Notes: generated by a model from the sequence alone, not told the origin. Counted from the first letter of the stretch, positions 44,718-53,798 are shown. The stretch is 64,000 nt of DNA from Streptomyces sp. SBT349 (GCF_001083795.1 NZ_LAVK01000002.1:1-64000), one strand, 5' to 3'. Program-made: numbers and translations.

Positions 44718-45722
44718 TCAGGGAATGAGCACGACCTTGCCGATGGTGGCCCGGGTCTCGATCGCCCGGTGGGCCCCGGCCGCCTCGGCGAGCGGGAAGT
44801 GGTGCACCAGGGGAACGAGCGTGCCCGCCGCCGCCTCGGTCAGCGACTCGACCTCCAGCACCCGCAGGTTCTCCCAGCCGCCGATCTTCTCGACCAGGCG
44901 CGGCCCGAGCACCGGCCGCGAGACGATCTCCCGTTCCGCCGCCTCCTGTTCGGGCAGCGCGGCCGTCGCGTCGACGCCCGGCGCGGCCGAGAACGAGCCG
45001 TACGCGACGTGAACGCCCCCCGGCGCGAGCAGCCGCAGCGCCGTCAGGGCCGTCTCGCCGCCGACGCCCTCGTAGAGAAGGGTCACGGGCCGGTCCCCGT
45101 GGGCGGCGCGGAGGCGGTCGGCCCAGCCCTCGCGCGTGTAGTCGACGGCGAGGTCCGCGCCGAGGTCGCGCACGGCGCTCACCTTGGCCGCCCCGCCCGC
45201 CGCGCCGATGACGGTCGCGCCGCGGCTCTTGGCGTGCTGCACCAGCAGCGCGCCGATGCCGCCCGCGGCGGCCAGCACCAGCACGGTGTCCCCGGGCGCG
45301 GGATCGGCGAAGCGCAGGACGGCCATCGTCATCCGGCCGGTGCCGACCATGGCCACGGCCCGGTCCTCGGGCAGCCCGTCCGGCACCGGGTGCAGCCGCT
45401 CCGCCCCGGTGACGGTCAGCTCGGCGTAGCCGCCGGGCACCATCCCCAGGTGTGCGACGACGCGGCGGCCCAGCCACGCCGGGTCGGTGCCCTCGCCGAC
45501 GGCGTCCACCGTTCCCGCCACCTCGCGGCCCGGGATGGTGGGCAGCTCGGGGACGCCGAAGTGGCCGCCGAGCGGGCCCGCGCGCAACGCGGTGTCGACG
45601 ACGTGCACCCCGGCCGCGGCCACGGCGATCCGCACCTGCCCGGGGCCGGGCTCGGGGTCGGGCGCCTCCTCGTAGCGCAGGTTCTCCGGCGGGCCGAACG
45701 CGTGCAGACGGACTGCGTGCAT
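44718..45722 (-). CDS. Zinc-independent quinone-oxidoreductase-like MDR reductase
   Basis: NADPH-dependent medium-chain reductase of 334 residues. GroES-like N-terminal domain (PENLRYEEAPDPEPGPGQVR), then the Rossmann loop VLAAAGGIGALLVQHAKSRG. The catalytic and structural zinc Cys clusters of alcohol dehydrogenases are missing, which points to quinone or enone reduction. ATG 45722 is preceded by GAGAGAGA. It is divergent from the pentapeptide-repeat gene. Confidence 0.88.
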   Translation of the reverse strand: MHAVRLHAFGPPENLRYEEAPDPEPGPGQVRIAVAAAGVHVVDTALRAGPLGGHFGVPELPTIPGREVAGTVDAVGEGTDPAWLGRRVVAHLGMVPGGYAELTVTGAERLHPVPDGLPEDRAVAMVGTGRMTMAVLRFADPAPGDTVLVLAAAGGIGALLVQHAKSRGATVIGAAGGAAKVSAVRDLGADLAVDYTREGWADRLRAAHGDRPVTLLYEGVGGETALTALRLLAPGGVHVAYGSFSAAPGVDATAALPEQEAAEREIVSRPVLGPRLVEKIGGWENLRVLEVESLTEAAAGTLVPLVHHFPLAEAAGAHRAIETRATIGKVVLIP

Positions 45723-45831
45723 GGTGGTCTCTCTCTCTTGTTTGGCGCGTGCGGCCCACCCTGTTACTTCAAGGATGGTTGAGGTCAAGCGGGAGGCGCC
45801 GTTGTCAGTGGTGAGCGGCAGGATGGGCGCC

Positions 45832-46497
45832 ATGGCGCAACGAGACGCGGTGAAGGCGCCGCGACCACCGAACTTCACGCTGCCGGTGCTGAGCCCCTTC
45901 GGGGAGGAGCGGCTCGAACCCGAAGGGGACTACGACGGAGTCGAGTTCAGCGGGCTCGACCTGACCGGCGCGGCGGCGCCGGGGGCGCACTTCCTGGACT
46001 GCGCGCTGCGGCGGTGCGTGCTGGACGAGGCGGGGATGAAACGTGCCAGGCTCGCGGACACGCTGCTGGAGGAGGTGCGCGGCGTCGGGACGGCGCTGTC
46101 CGAGGCCCAGCTGCGGGACGTGGAGATCAGGGACGCCCGCCTGGGCGGCATACAGCTCGGCGGCGCCGCGCTGACCCGGGTCCGGTTCCAGGGCGGCAAG
46201 ATCGACTATCTGAACCTGCGCCAGGCCAGGCTGACCGACGTCACCTTCAGCGGCTGCGTCCTGGTGGAGCCGGACTTCGGCGGGGCGCGGCTGGAGCGGG
46301 TCTCGTTCGAGGCGTGCGAACTGCGCGAGGCGGACCTGACGTCGGCGACCCTCCAGCACACCGACTTCCGCGGCGCCGCGCACCTGTCGTTCGCCCGCGG
46401 CATCGACCGCCTGGCGGGCGCGGTGATCACCCCCACCCAACTCCTCGACCTCGCCCCCCACTTCGCGGCTAGCATGGGGGTGCGGGTGGAGGATTGA
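45832..46497 (+). CDS. Pentapeptide-repeat protein
   Basis: Protein of 221 residues with a series of A(D/N)LXX-like repeats from about residue 40 to 195 (FSGLDLTGA, HFLDCALRRCVLDEAGMKRA, VRFQGGKIDYLNLRQARL, FEACELREADLTSATLQHTD). These form a right-handed quadrilateral helix. Function unknown; some relatives mimic DNA and protect gyrase, but this one lacks any diagnostic feature. ATG 45832 is a likely start; an in-frame ATG three codons earlier is possible. Confidence 0.8.
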   Translation: MAQRDAVKAPRPPNFTLPVLSPFGEERLEPEGDYDGVEFSGLDLTGAAAPGAHFLDCALRRCVLDEAGMKRARLADTLLEEVRGVGTALSEAQLRDVEIRDARLGGIQLGGAALTRVRFQGGKIDYLNLRQARLTDVTFSGCVLVEPDFGGARLERVSFEACELREADLTSATLQHTDFRGAAHLSFARGIDRLAGAVITPTQLLDLAPHFAASMGVRVED

Positions 46498-46546
46498 CCC
46501 TTTTCCGTCCCGGCCTCCGCCGGGCGACGGCGCGTAGGGTGCTCGG

Positions 46547-47479
46547 ATGATCGGGGTACCGGAGTCGTTCGCGCGGAGCACGGTCGGGCGTGAAGGAGAG
46601 CCTGGGGCGGCGTGGCTCGCCGAACTTCCCGGGATCGTGGACGCGTTGCTGGAGCGCTGGCAGTGCGTGCCTGACGGGGAGGTCATGCACGGGGGTGTCG
46701 GGATCATCGTCCCCGTACGGCGGCGGGACGAGGAGGCGGCCGTGCTGAAGGTGTCGTTCCCGCACCCGGGCAATGTGTACGAGCCGGACGCGTTCGCGGC
46801 GTGGGGCGGGCGCGGGGCCGTCCTGCTGCGCGAGCGCGACGACGAGCGCTTCGCGATGCTGCTGGAGCGGGCGCGGACGTCGACGCTGGCGGAGGTCGAG
46901 GACGGCGACGAGGTGCTGGCCGTCGCGGGACGGATCAATCGCCGCCTGGCCGTCCCCGCGCCGCCCGGTCTGCCCCGGATGCGGGAGCGGGCCGACGTGT
47001 GGGAGGAGGAGCTCCGCAAGGATGCCGGGGAGTTGCCGCACACGCTGCCGCGCCGGGTGACGGCGGCCGCCGTGGCGACCGTCCGCGAGCTGGGCCGCAC
47101 CCAGCCGGACACCCTCGTCCACGGCGACCTCCACCCGGGGAACATCCTGCGCGCCGACCGGGAGCCGTGGCTGGCCGTCGATCCCAAGGGATACGCGGGC
47201 GACCCGGCGTACGACGGTGGCACGCTGCTGAAGTCACGCGCGCTGACGTTCCTCGAAGCGGGCGACCTGCGCAAGGCCGTCCACCGCGCCGTGGAGATCT
47301 TCGCCGAGGCCGCGGAGGTCGATCGCGAACGCGCCCTGCGCTGGGCCCAGTTCCACGCCGTGCGGGCCGCGTTCTGGGGCCGCCGCCATGGCTTCCGTGT
47401 CGCCCGGGACGGGCCGCGGCTTGACCGGCTCACCGCGTTCGCGGACCGCCTGGCGGAGCTGCTCACGGAGCGCCCGTAG
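46547..47479 (+). CDS. APH(6)/hydroxyurea-kinase-like phosphotransferase
   Basis: Kinase of 310 residues of the aminoglycoside 6-phosphotransferase/hydroxyurea kinase family. The catalytic loop is VHGDLHPGNIL and the metal Asp is in VDPKGYAGDPAYDG; the ATP Lys is in VLKVSFPHPGN. Members give streptomycin resistance in producers but most are uncharacterised. There is no biosynthetic cluster here, so a resistance role is unproven. Start ATG 46547. Confidence 0.85.
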   Translation: MIGVPESFARSTVGREGEPGAAWLAELPGIVDALLERWQCVPDGEVMHGGVGIIVPVRRRDEEAAVLKVSFPHPGNVYEPDAFAAWGGRGAVLLRERDDERFAMLLERARTSTLAEVEDGDEVLAVAGRINRRLAVPAPPGLPRMRERADVWEEELRKDAGELPHTLPRRVTAAAVATVRELGRTQPDTLVHGDLHPGNILRADREPWLAVDPKGYAGDPAYDGGTLLKSRALTFLEAGDLRKAVHRAVEIFAEAAEVDRERALRWAQFHAVRAAFWGRRHGFRVARDGPRLDRLTAFADRLAELLTERP

Positions 47480-47510
47480 CGCCGCCCGACACGACGAGAG
47501 GCATCGGCCT

Positions 47511-48416
47511 TCATCCCTCGTCGTCGGCGGGTGCGGCCATCGAGGGGGAGAGGCCGACGAGGTGGGCGCTCTCGTTCCACAGGCGGTCGCAGCGGGTGGG
47601 ATCGGTCAGGTGCGGTGCGATCGTGACCGGCTTGCGTCTCACGAAGAACCGGCCCGTCACGCCCTCGACCTCGGGGGACGACGCCAGCCACACCGGCGTG
47701 TCCGCCCCCGCGTCGGGCCCCCGCAGGAACGGGCTCAGCGCCGCGGCCAGAATCCGCAGCGTGCCGCGCGAACTCCGCACCAGCCCGGTCCCCTTGATGA
47801 CGCCGGGGTGCACGCCGTTCACCGTGATCCGTGTGCCGTCGAGCCTGCGGGCGAGCCCGTTGACGAACATCGCGTTCATGTTCTTGGTGCGGCCGTAGCA
47901 GTCGAACGGCCGGAGGCTCGGGACGGGTCCCAGGCCGCGGCCGGTCGCGCAGTCCAGGTCGTCCAGATCGACCGGCATGCGCGCCAGCGCCCTCGGGGCC
48001 CCGCACACGACGACGAACCGGGCGGGCCGGTCGCCGAGGTGTCCGGCGAGGAGGCGCAGCAGGAGATAGGGGGCGAGGTGGTTGGTCGCCAGCGTCCGCT
48101 GGATGCCCTCCGCCGTGGTGTCGCCGACCTCCGCGATGACGGCCGCGTTGCTGACCACGACGTCCGGCGGGGCGTGGCGCGCCGTCAGGCGCCCGGCCAG
48201 GGCGCGGACGTCGGCGAGCAGGGAGAGGTCCGCGCGCTCCGACCGCAGATCCGCCTCCGGGACCGCCGCGGTGAGCCGTCGCCGCGCCGCGTCGAGCCGC
48301 TGGTCGCTGCGGCCGACCAGGACGACGGTCCTGCCGTCCGCCGCCAGGCGGCGCGCGATGGCCTCCCCGATGCCGCCCGTCCCTCCCGTCACCACCGCGG
48401 TGCTCGTCCGGTGCAT
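47511..48416 (-). CDS. Short-chain dehydrogenase/reductase
   Basis: SDR of 301 residues. The cofactor loop is TGGTGGIGEAIARRL, followed by NAAVI, and the catalytic Tyr/Lys occur as YGRTKNMN. The Arg at VGRSDQRLDAARRRL suggests NADP preference. It is of the retinol-dehydrogenase-like group. It is divergent from a TetR gene, with two palindromes between them, so it is the likely target of that regulator. Confidence 0.88.
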   Translation of the reverse strand: MHRTSTAVVTGGTGGIGEAIARRLAADGRTVVLVGRSDQRLDAARRRLTAAVPEADLRSERADLSLLADVRALAGRLTARHAPPDVVVSNAAVIAEVGDTTAEGIQRTLATNHLAPYLLLRLLAGHLGDRPARFVVVCGAPRALARMPVDLDDLDCATGRGLGPVPSLRPFDCYGRTKNMNAMFVNGLARRLDGTRITVNGVHPGVIKGTGLVRSSRGTLRILAAALSPFLRGPDAGADTPVWLASSPEVEGVTGRFFVRRKPVTIAPHLTDPTRCDRLWNESAHLVGLSPSMAAPADDEG

Positions 48417-48440
48417 GGAGGGCCGCCCTTCTCGCGCCGG

Positions 48441-48484
48441 GTTGACGACGTCAACGCTAGGTGGGGGCGGTTGACGACGTCAAC
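48441..48484. promoter_or_regulatory. Twin TetR operators and promoter between SDR and TetR genes
   Basis: GTTGACGACGTCAAC occurs twice, at 48441-48455 and 48470-48484 (7-bp arms around a central A), 29 bases apart. The second copy overlaps the -35 TTGACG (48471-48476) of a promoter whose -10 TACGAT is at 48493-48498. The -10 is 6 bases from the TetR ATG, so the transcript is probably leaderless. Confidence 0.82.
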
Positions 48485-48504
48485 CGCACACCTACGATGG
48501 CGGC

Positions 48505-49080
48505 ATGGGAACGGGCACGCGAGAGGCGCTGATCGACGCGGCGGCGGGGCTGCTGGACGAGGGCGGCGTCGAGGCGGTGACGCTGCGCGAGGTCGGCCGC
48601 CGCGTGGGCGTGTCGCACAACGCCCCGTACCGGCACTTCGCCAGCAAGGAGACGCTGCTCGCCGCGGTGGCCGCGCGTGAGCTCGAACGGCGCGTCATGG
48701 TGCCCACGGAGAGAGGGGAGAGGCGGCGGTCACCCCAGGAGGAGCTGCGCACGGCCATGCACGGTTACCTCGCCTGGGCGCGCCACCACCCGGCGCGCTT
48801 CAAGCTGGTGTTCGGCGCGTGGTCGGTCGACTCGGAGGAGCTGGGCGCCGCCGCGCGGGCGGCGCAGGCCCGGTGGAACGGCGTCGTCGCCGCCGCCCAG
48901 GACGCCGGCGCGCTGCCCCCGGGCGACCCGGTCCGGTTCGCCTCGCTCGTGCGCGCGCTCGCGCACGGGGCCGCCGACCTCGCCTCCGCCGGGCACCTCG
49001 CGCCGGACGGCGCGGGGCACCTCATCGACGACCTGCTCGCCCACCTCCGCGGCGCGGCCGAGGTGGCCGAGGCGGGCTGA
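48505..49080 (+). CDS. TetR-family repressor
   Basis: Regulator of 191 residues. N-terminal HTH (REALIDAAAGLLDEGGVEAV, LREVGRRVGVSHNAPYRHFA). The C-terminal helical ligand domain resembles the WHG group (PARFKLVFGAW). It most likely binds the two palindromes upstream, repressing itself and the SDR gene. The start is ATG 48505, close behind the -10, consistent with leaderless mRNA. The ligand is unknown. Confidence 0.9.
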   Translation: MGTGTREALIDAAAGLLDEGGVEAVTLREVGRRVGVSHNAPYRHFASKETLLAAVAARELERRVMVPTERGERRRSPQEELRTAMHGYLAWARHHPARFKLVFGAWSVDSEELGAAARAAQARWNGVVAAAQDAGALPPGDPVRFASLVRALAHGAADLASAGHLAPDGAGHLIDDLLAHLRGAAEVAEAG

Positions 49081-49099
49081 CCGGCCGCCCAGGACGGCC

Positions 49100-49132
49100 G
49101 GGACCCCCCGACGCCGTGCGTCGGGAGGTCCC
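49100..49132. terminator. Terminator between TetR gene and terD
   Basis: A 15-bp stem with one mismatch (49100-49114 with 49118-49132) and a 3-base loop between convergent genes. Bidirectional. Confidence 0.75.
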
Positions 49133-49162
49133 GGGTGGCCCTGAGGGCGAGAGTCGGCCGCG

Positions 49163-49738
49163 TCAGACGTTCACGCCGAAGTCCTGGGCGATGCCGGCCA
49201 GACCCGAGGCGTAACCCTGGCCGACCGCGCGGAACTTCCACTCCGCGCCGCTGCGGTAGAGCTCGCCGAAGACCATCGCCGTCTCGGTGGACGCGTCCTC
49301 GGTCAGGTCGTAGCGGGCGATCTCCGCGCCGCCCGCCTGGTTCAGCACACGGATGAACGCGTTCCGCACCTGGCCGAAGTTCTGGCCGCGGTTCTCGGCG
49401 TCGTGGATCGAGACCGGGAAGACGATCTTGTCGACCTCGGCCGGGAGACCGGCCAGGTTGACCTTGATCTGCTCGTCGTCGCCCTCGCCCTCACCCGTCA
49501 GGTTGTCCCCGGTGTGCTCGATGGCGCCGTCGGGCGTCTTCAGGTTGTTGTAGAAGATGAAGTGCTGGTCCGAGACGATCTTGCCACCCGAGTTCACCCC
49601 AAGGGCGCTCGCGTCCAGGTCGAAGTCGGCACCAGTGGTGCTGCGAACGTCCCAGCCCAGACCGACCGTGACGGCGGTCAGGCCCGGTGCCTCCTTGCTC
49701 AGCGAGACGTTGCCGCCCTTGGACAGGCTCACACCCAT
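49163..49738 (-). CDS. terD: TerD-family stress/tellurite protein
   Basis: Calcium-binding protein of 191 residues. Characteristic sequences are [47 protein letters not shown] and FVRxLN-like [19 protein letters not shown]. TerD paralogues are numerous in Streptomyces and linked to stress tolerance and differentiation rather than only to tellurite. Start ATG 49738. No other ter gene is adjacent. Confidence 0.93.
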   Translation of the reverse strand: MGVSLSKGGNVSLSKEAPGLTAVTVGLGWDVRSTTGADFDLDASALGVNSGGKIVSDQHFIFYNNLKTPDGAIEHTGDNLTGEGEGDDEQIKVNLAGLPAEVDKIVFPVSIHDAENRGQNFGQVRNAFIRVLNQAGGAEIARYDLTEDASTETAMVFGELYRSGAEWKFRAVGQGYASGLAGIAQDFGVNV

Positions 49739-49881
49739 GTAGATCCCCTTATTCCATGTCGCTCAGGGTCGCCTTTGCGATGACGTTACTCTCACTGTCC
49801 CCAACGATGTCAGGGGGGAGGTGGGTTCCACGCGCGTTCGGGCGAAAAACCAGCGTGCGGGATGCGGCCGAGCGGGGGATC

Positions 49882-50322
49882 ATGGAACGCATGTCCGGGC
49901 CCTACGTCATTCGCGGCGCGGTCTCCCTGCCGGAGGCCGAGCTCCGCTGGCGTTTCTCCCGGTCCTCCGGCCCCGGCGGCCAGCACGTCAACACCAGCGA
50001 CACGCAGGCCGAGGTCAGCTTCGACCTCGCCGCCACCCGCTCCCTCCCCGACGTGTGGAAGGAACGCGCCCTCGACCGGCTCGCCGGGCGGCTGCATGAC
50101 GGGGTGCTGACGGTGCGGGCGAGCGAGCACCGCTCCCAGTGGCGCAACCGCGAGACGGCCGCGCGGCGGATGGCCGGGGTGCTGGCCGAGGCGTCCGCGC
50201 CCCCGCCCCGCCCGCGCAAGGCCCGCCGCACGCCACGCGGAGTCACGGAGCGCCGCCTCGCCGACAAGCGCCGCCGCGCCGATCTGAAGCGTGGCCGCTC
50301 GGGCCGGGACAGCTGGGACTGA
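49882..50322 (+). CDS. ArfB/YaeJ-like peptidyl-tRNA hydrolase (GGQ domain)
   Basis: Ribosome-rescue factor of 146 residues. Class I release-factor GGQ domain (RFSRSSGPGGQHVNTSDTQA) with a basic C-terminal tail (RKARRTPRGVTERRLADKRR) that enters the empty mRNA channel in relatives. No stop-codon-recognition domain is present. ATG 49882 has GGGGGAT in front; ATG 49891 fits the family N-terminus equally. Divergent from terD. Confidence 0.9.
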   Translation: MERMSGPYVIRGAVSLPEAELRWRFSRSSGPGGQHVNTSDTQAEVSFDLAATRSLPDVWKERALDRLAGRLHDGVLTVRASEHRSQWRNRETAARRMAGVLAEASAPPPRPRKARRTPRGVTERRLADKRRRADLKRGRSGRDSWD

Positions 50323-50330
50323 CGGGCCCG

Positions 50331-50888
50331 CTACCCCAGCCGCCGGTAGGAGCCGCGGTAGTAGAGCAGGGGTCCCTCGCCGGTCGCCGGGACGGTGGCC
50401 GCCAGGACGCGGGCGATCAGCAGCGTGTGGTCCCCGGCCTCGACCCGTTGCTCGGTTCTGCACTCCACGGTCGCCAGCGCGCCGGTCACCAGCGGCGCCC
50501 CCGTGATCTCGCCGAGGGTGTGCGGGAGGTCCTGGAACAGGAGCCGGTCGGACAGCCGCCCCGCCATCGCGAACCGGCCCGCCGTCGTGCGGCCCTCCTC
50601 GCCGAGCAGCGACGCGGCCCACAGCGGCTGGCGCTCCAGCACCTCGTCCATCCGCGAGCCGGTCCGCACGCTCACCAGCACCAGCGGCGGGTCGAGCGAC
50701 ACGGACAGGAAGGCGGTCGCCGTCATCCCGGCCGCCGCGCCGCGCGGGCCGTCCTCCTCGTCGTGGGCGGTCACCAGTACGACCCCGGCCGCGAGCCGGG
50801 CCAGGGCGCCGCGGAACTCCTCCTCGCTCACCCCTTCAGGATGCGGGACGGGCTGGTGCTGCTGCACAGGTAGGGACACGGCCCACAC
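50331..50888 (-). CDS. Flavin reductase-like, FMN-binding split-barrel protein
   Basis: Protein of 185 residues of the HpaC/flavin-reductase family. FRGALARLAAGVVLVTAHDE, GMTATAFLSVSLDPPLVLVS and LLYYRGSYRRLG are the family landmarks. It should supply reduced FMN/FAD to a monooxygenase; no monooxygenase is nearby. GTG 50888 is preceded by GGGAG at 5 bases; later GTG codons would remove a Gln/His/Pro-rich lead. Confidence 0.82.
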   Translation of the reverse strand: MWAVSLPVQQHQPVPHPEGVSEEEFRGALARLAAGVVLVTAHDEEDGPRGAAAGMTATAFLSVSLDPPLVLVSVRTGSRMDEVLERQPLWAASLLGEEGRTTAGRFAMAGRLSDRLLFQDLPHTLGEITGAPLVTGALATVECRTEQRVEAGDHTLLIARVLAATVPATGEGPLLYYRGSYRRLG

Positions 50889-50980
50889 GCTAACTCCCGT
50901 TGCCCGTGCGGTGCATCGGCCCAGGGAACCAGAGCGGGGGCCCCGGTCGTCCTACATCCCGCGACCGAGCACATCCGTAC

Positions 50981-50996
50981 TGTGACATGAATCACA
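50981..50996. promoter_or_regulatory. Crp-like palindrome upstream of cdgB
   Basis: TGTGACATGAATCACA is a perfect TGTGA-N6-TCACA palindrome, the classic cAMP-receptor-protein site. Streptomyces Crp uses a related motif. It lies 98 bases before the cdgB ATG and 93 bases before the divergent flavin-reductase start. Confidence 0.55.
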
Positions 50997-51012
50997 CAAG
51001 GCAACTAATTGC

Positions 51013-51025
51013 TGACCCTGTGTAC
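51013..51025 (+). promoter_or_regulatory. BldD-box-like site upstream of cdgB
   Basis: TGACCCTGTGTAC fits the BldD pattern (tnACnc(A/T)GnGTnA) at all positions except the last. It lies 69 bases before the cdgB ATG. BldD, itself activated by c-di-GMP, represses cdgB in other Streptomyces. Confidence 0.55.
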
Positions 51026-51093
51026 CTAGCGGGCAGCTCCCTGTGATTCAGTGGCCTGTGTATCTGCACGTGCATTTCGCGCCCGGGGGAGTG

Positions 51094-52737
51094 ATGGAAA
51101 CGGAGACGGAGCCCTATGTGCGCCTCGCCTCACTGCGGGAGCTGCACCAGGTCGTCGCTCAGCTGAACACCGCTCGCAGCATGGCGGACACCCTCCAGAC
51201 GATCGCGGACGGCGCGGTCGCCGCGCTCGGCTTCGAGCTCGCCGCCGTCAACCTCGTCAGACCGGACGGGGATCTGCTGGTGGCGGCCGTCGCGGGCAAC
51301 GACAACGCGGAGGCCGCCCTGGCGGGGCGCACCGGCTCGCGCGAGTCCTGGGAGCGGCGCCTGGGCATGGGCGAGCACTGGGGCGAGCTGCGTTTCATCC
51401 CCTATACCGAGGGCTGGGTCCTCGACCACGACGACGTGCCGCAGTGGCACATCACCGGGCCCGCGCCCCGTTACCCCGACGAGTGGCACCCGATGGACCG
51501 GCTGTTCGCGCCGATGCACGCCTCGGACGGCGAGCTGCTCGCCGTTCTGGAGGTGGACCGCCCGCGCAACGGCCGCCGCCCCGGGCCCTGGGGATGCGAG
51601 GCGCTCCAGCTCTACGCCTCCCAGGCCGCCATAGCCATCAGCAACGCCCGCCTGCGCGGCAACATGCAGCGGGCGCTCGTGCGCCTGGAACGGGAGCAGC
51701 AGGCGCTGCGGGCCAGCGAGGAGAGCTTCCGCCAGGCGTTCGAGTACGCGCCGAGCGGCATGGCCATCGCCGAGGTGGGCGGCGAGACCAACGGGCGGCT
51801 GATCAAGGTCAACGACGCGCTGTGCCGGCTGCTCGGCCGCCCCGGCGCCGTGCTGCGCCGCTACAGCTTCGCCGACCTCGTCCACCCGGAGGACACCGGC
51901 GTCCTGCTGCGCACCTCGGCCGAGGGCGGCCGCGCCGAGCTGCGCCTCGCGAGGCGCGACGGCTCCTATGTCTGGGTCTCCCTGCGGAACTCGGTGGTCG
52001 CCGACGTCGCCGACGGGCCGCAGGTGCAGCTCACGCACGTCGAGGACATCGAGGAGCGCAAGCGGCACGAGCTGGCCCTCGCGCACCGCGCGAGCCACGA
52101 CTCGCTGACCGGGCTGCCCAACAGCGCGGAGCTGAAGGCCAGACTCGGCGGCCGGATCTGCGAACGGTCCGCGGCCTCCGACCGGCCGGGACCCGTGGGC
52201 GTCCACGGCATGCAGGGCGTGCACGGGATGCGGGACGGGATGCGGGGTGGCGACGCGTTCGAGGGCCTGGGCACGCCGAGGCGGCGCCTGCACGATCACC
52301 ACGAGCACGTGCACGCGCCCGACGCGCCGGGCGGGGATGGCAAGGGGCTGGCCGTTCTCTTCTGCGATCTGGACGGATTCAAGTCAATCAACGACCGTTT
52401 CGGCCATGTTTGCGGCGATGCGGTCCTCATCGAGGTCGCCCGGCGGCTGGAGCAGGGCGTCCGGGACAACGACACCGTCGCGCGGCTCGGCGGCGACGAG
52501 TTCGTCGTCCTGGCCGAGGGCCTCGGCCCGTCCGAGGCGTCCGACCTGGCGGTCCGCCTGCGCAACGGCATCATCCCCCCCATCAGGGTGGAGGGCCGCG
52601 CGGTCCGGGTCGGCGCCAGCTTCGGCATCGGCTGGGCCGCCTGCGGCATGACGACCGAGGAGATCCTCGAATCCGCCGACCAGCGCATGTATGTCGAGAA
52701 GCGCTCCAGGTCGCAGGGCAAGCGCCGGGTGGGCTGA
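51094..52737 (+). CDS. cdgB: CdgB-like diguanylate cyclase (GAF-PAS-GGDEF)
   Basis: Makes c-di-GMP, which controls Streptomyces development through BldD. It has 547 residues: GAF (about 30-195), PAS/PAC (about 215-335), then GGDEF with an intact active-site motif at residues 466-470 (RLGGDEFVVLAEG) and a metal-binding FCDLDGFKSIND. An insert rich in Gly/His/Met (GVHGMQGVHGMRDGMRGG, then HDHHEHVHAPD) sits early in the GGDEF domain, between the two conserved halves. No EAL domain and no membrane segment. ATG 51094 fits the family N-terminus (METETEPYVRL). Confidence 0.92.
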   Translation: METETEPYVRLASLRELHQVVAQLNTARSMADTLQTIADGAVAALGFELAAVNLVRPDGDLLVAAVAGNDNAEAALAGRTGSRESWERRLGMGEHWGELRFIPYTEGWVLDHDDVPQWHITGPAPRYPDEWHPMDRLFAPMHASDGELLAVLEVDRPRNGRRPGPWGCEALQLYASQAAIAISNARLRGNMQRALVRLEREQQALRASEESFRQAFEYAPSGMAIAEVGGETNGRLIKVNDALCRLLGRPGAVLRRYSFADLVHPEDTGVLLRTSAEGGRAELRLARRDGSYVWVSLRNSVVADVADGPQVQLTHVEDIEERKRHELALAHRASHDSLTGLPNSAELKARLGGRICERSAASDRPGPVGVHGMQGVHGMRDGMRGGDAFEGLGTPRRRLHDHHEHVHAPDAPGGDGKGLAVLFCDLDGFKSINDRFGHVCGDAVLIEVARRLEQGVRDNDTVARLGGDEFVVLAEGLGPSEASDLAVRLRNGIIPPIRVEGRAVRVGASFGIGWAACGMTTEEILESADQRMYVEKRSRSQGKRRVG

Positions 52738-52838
52738 GACCGCCGGGGCGCGAAGGGTCCGGGGCCTTCCCCCGAAAGGGGTAGGCTCGCGCGGAGACAT
52801 GGTGGGGGAAAGAAGCGGTAGCTAAGGAGCGGAAGCCG

Positions 52839-53798
52839 ATGAGCGCGGGGCACACCGGCGGCAGGGGCACGCCCGACGAGGGCGACGACCCGTTCGGATA
52901 CCTCTATCGACCGGAGGCCGGGCAGCCGCAGCCGCAAGCGGCCCCGCGGCAGCCCTCCTACCATCAGGTCCGCCCGGTGGGGGAGCGGACGTTCGGCGGG
53001 CAGCAGGGGTACCGCCAGCCGCAGACGCAGACACACCAGGCCCAGCAGGGCCACCCGTCCCGTCAGCCCCACCAGCAGAGTCCCGACGCGTACTACGCGG
53101 CGCCCGAGACCCAGCCGGGCGGCCCGCCGTACTCGGGCCCGCCCGACCGCCGCCGGCAGGACTCCGAGCCCCGGCGCAACGGGCTGCTGATCGGCGCCAT
53201 CGCCGTCGTCCTGGCCGTGGTGGTGGGCGTCGGCGCGGCGATCATCTTCAGCAGCGGAGGCGAGGACGGCTCCGAGGCGGGCGGCGACCCGTCGGCGTCG
53301 GCGACCGAGGACAGCGGGGACGACGGAGGGAACGGCGACCCGGGGGACGAGCCCACGGACGAGCAGACCGAGCCCGAGGGCCTGCCCGCCGCCACCATCA
53401 CCGACGTGCAACTGGGCGGCGGCATCACGTTCGCCTCGGACGTCCCCGGCGCCGAGACGGAGAACGGCGCCTACATCGCCGTCGGCGGCACGCAGAACTC
53501 CACGGTCACCTGGACGTTCGACTTCGAGGGCGAGCCCGGTCAGTACCGCCTCTACACCGGCTACGCCGCGATCGCGGACGGTCAGACCATGGCGTTCTCG
53601 GTCAACAACACCCCCCGCGAGGACCCGGTCGAGCTGCGGGACTACAACGGCGGCGAGAGCGCCTGGGAGTCCAGCTGGTTCGAGACGTACAACATCGTCG
53701 AGCTGGCCGAGGGTTCGAACACGGTGCAGTTCACCTGCACCGCCCAGTGCGACGTCCTCATCAACAAGCTGGAGATCCGCGAGAACCGCGACCAGTGA
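52839..53798 (+). CDS. Membrane-anchored protein with CBM35/CBM6-like domain
   Basis: Protein of 319 residues. Residues 1-115 form a Gln/Pro/Gly-rich cytoplasmic segment, then a membrane helix (GLLIGAIAVVLAVVVGVGAA), an acidic linker and an extracellular beta-sandwich (about 185-319; GAYIAVGGTQNSTVTWTFDF, GQYRLYTGYAAI, YNIVELAEGSNTVQF). The latter is like carbohydrate-binding module families 6/35. The two Cys of CTAQC may form a disulfide. It may bind cell-wall or host glycans; the ligand is unknown. Confidence 0.75.
   Translation: MSAGHTGGRGTPDEGDDPFGYLYRPEAGQPQPQAAPRQPSYHQVRPVGERTFGGQQGYRQPQTQTHQAQQGHPSRQPHQQSPDAYYAAPETQPGGPPYSGPPDRRRQDSEPRRNGLLIGAIAVVLAVVVGVGAAIIFSSGGEDGSEAGGDPSASATEDSGDDGGNGDPGDEPTDEQTEPEGLPAATITDVQLGGGITFASDVPGAETENGAYIAVGGTQNSTVTWTFDFEGEPGQYRLYTGYAAIADGQTMAFSVNNTPREDPVELRDYNGGESAWESSWFETYNIVELAEGSNTVQFTCTAQCDVLINKLEIRENRDQ

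Noticed and set aside
46547-47479. Antibiotic biosynthesis cluster around the APH(6)-like kinase
   Set aside because: Neighbours are a pentapeptide-repeat protein, an SDR and TerD; no scaffold or tailoring genes are present.
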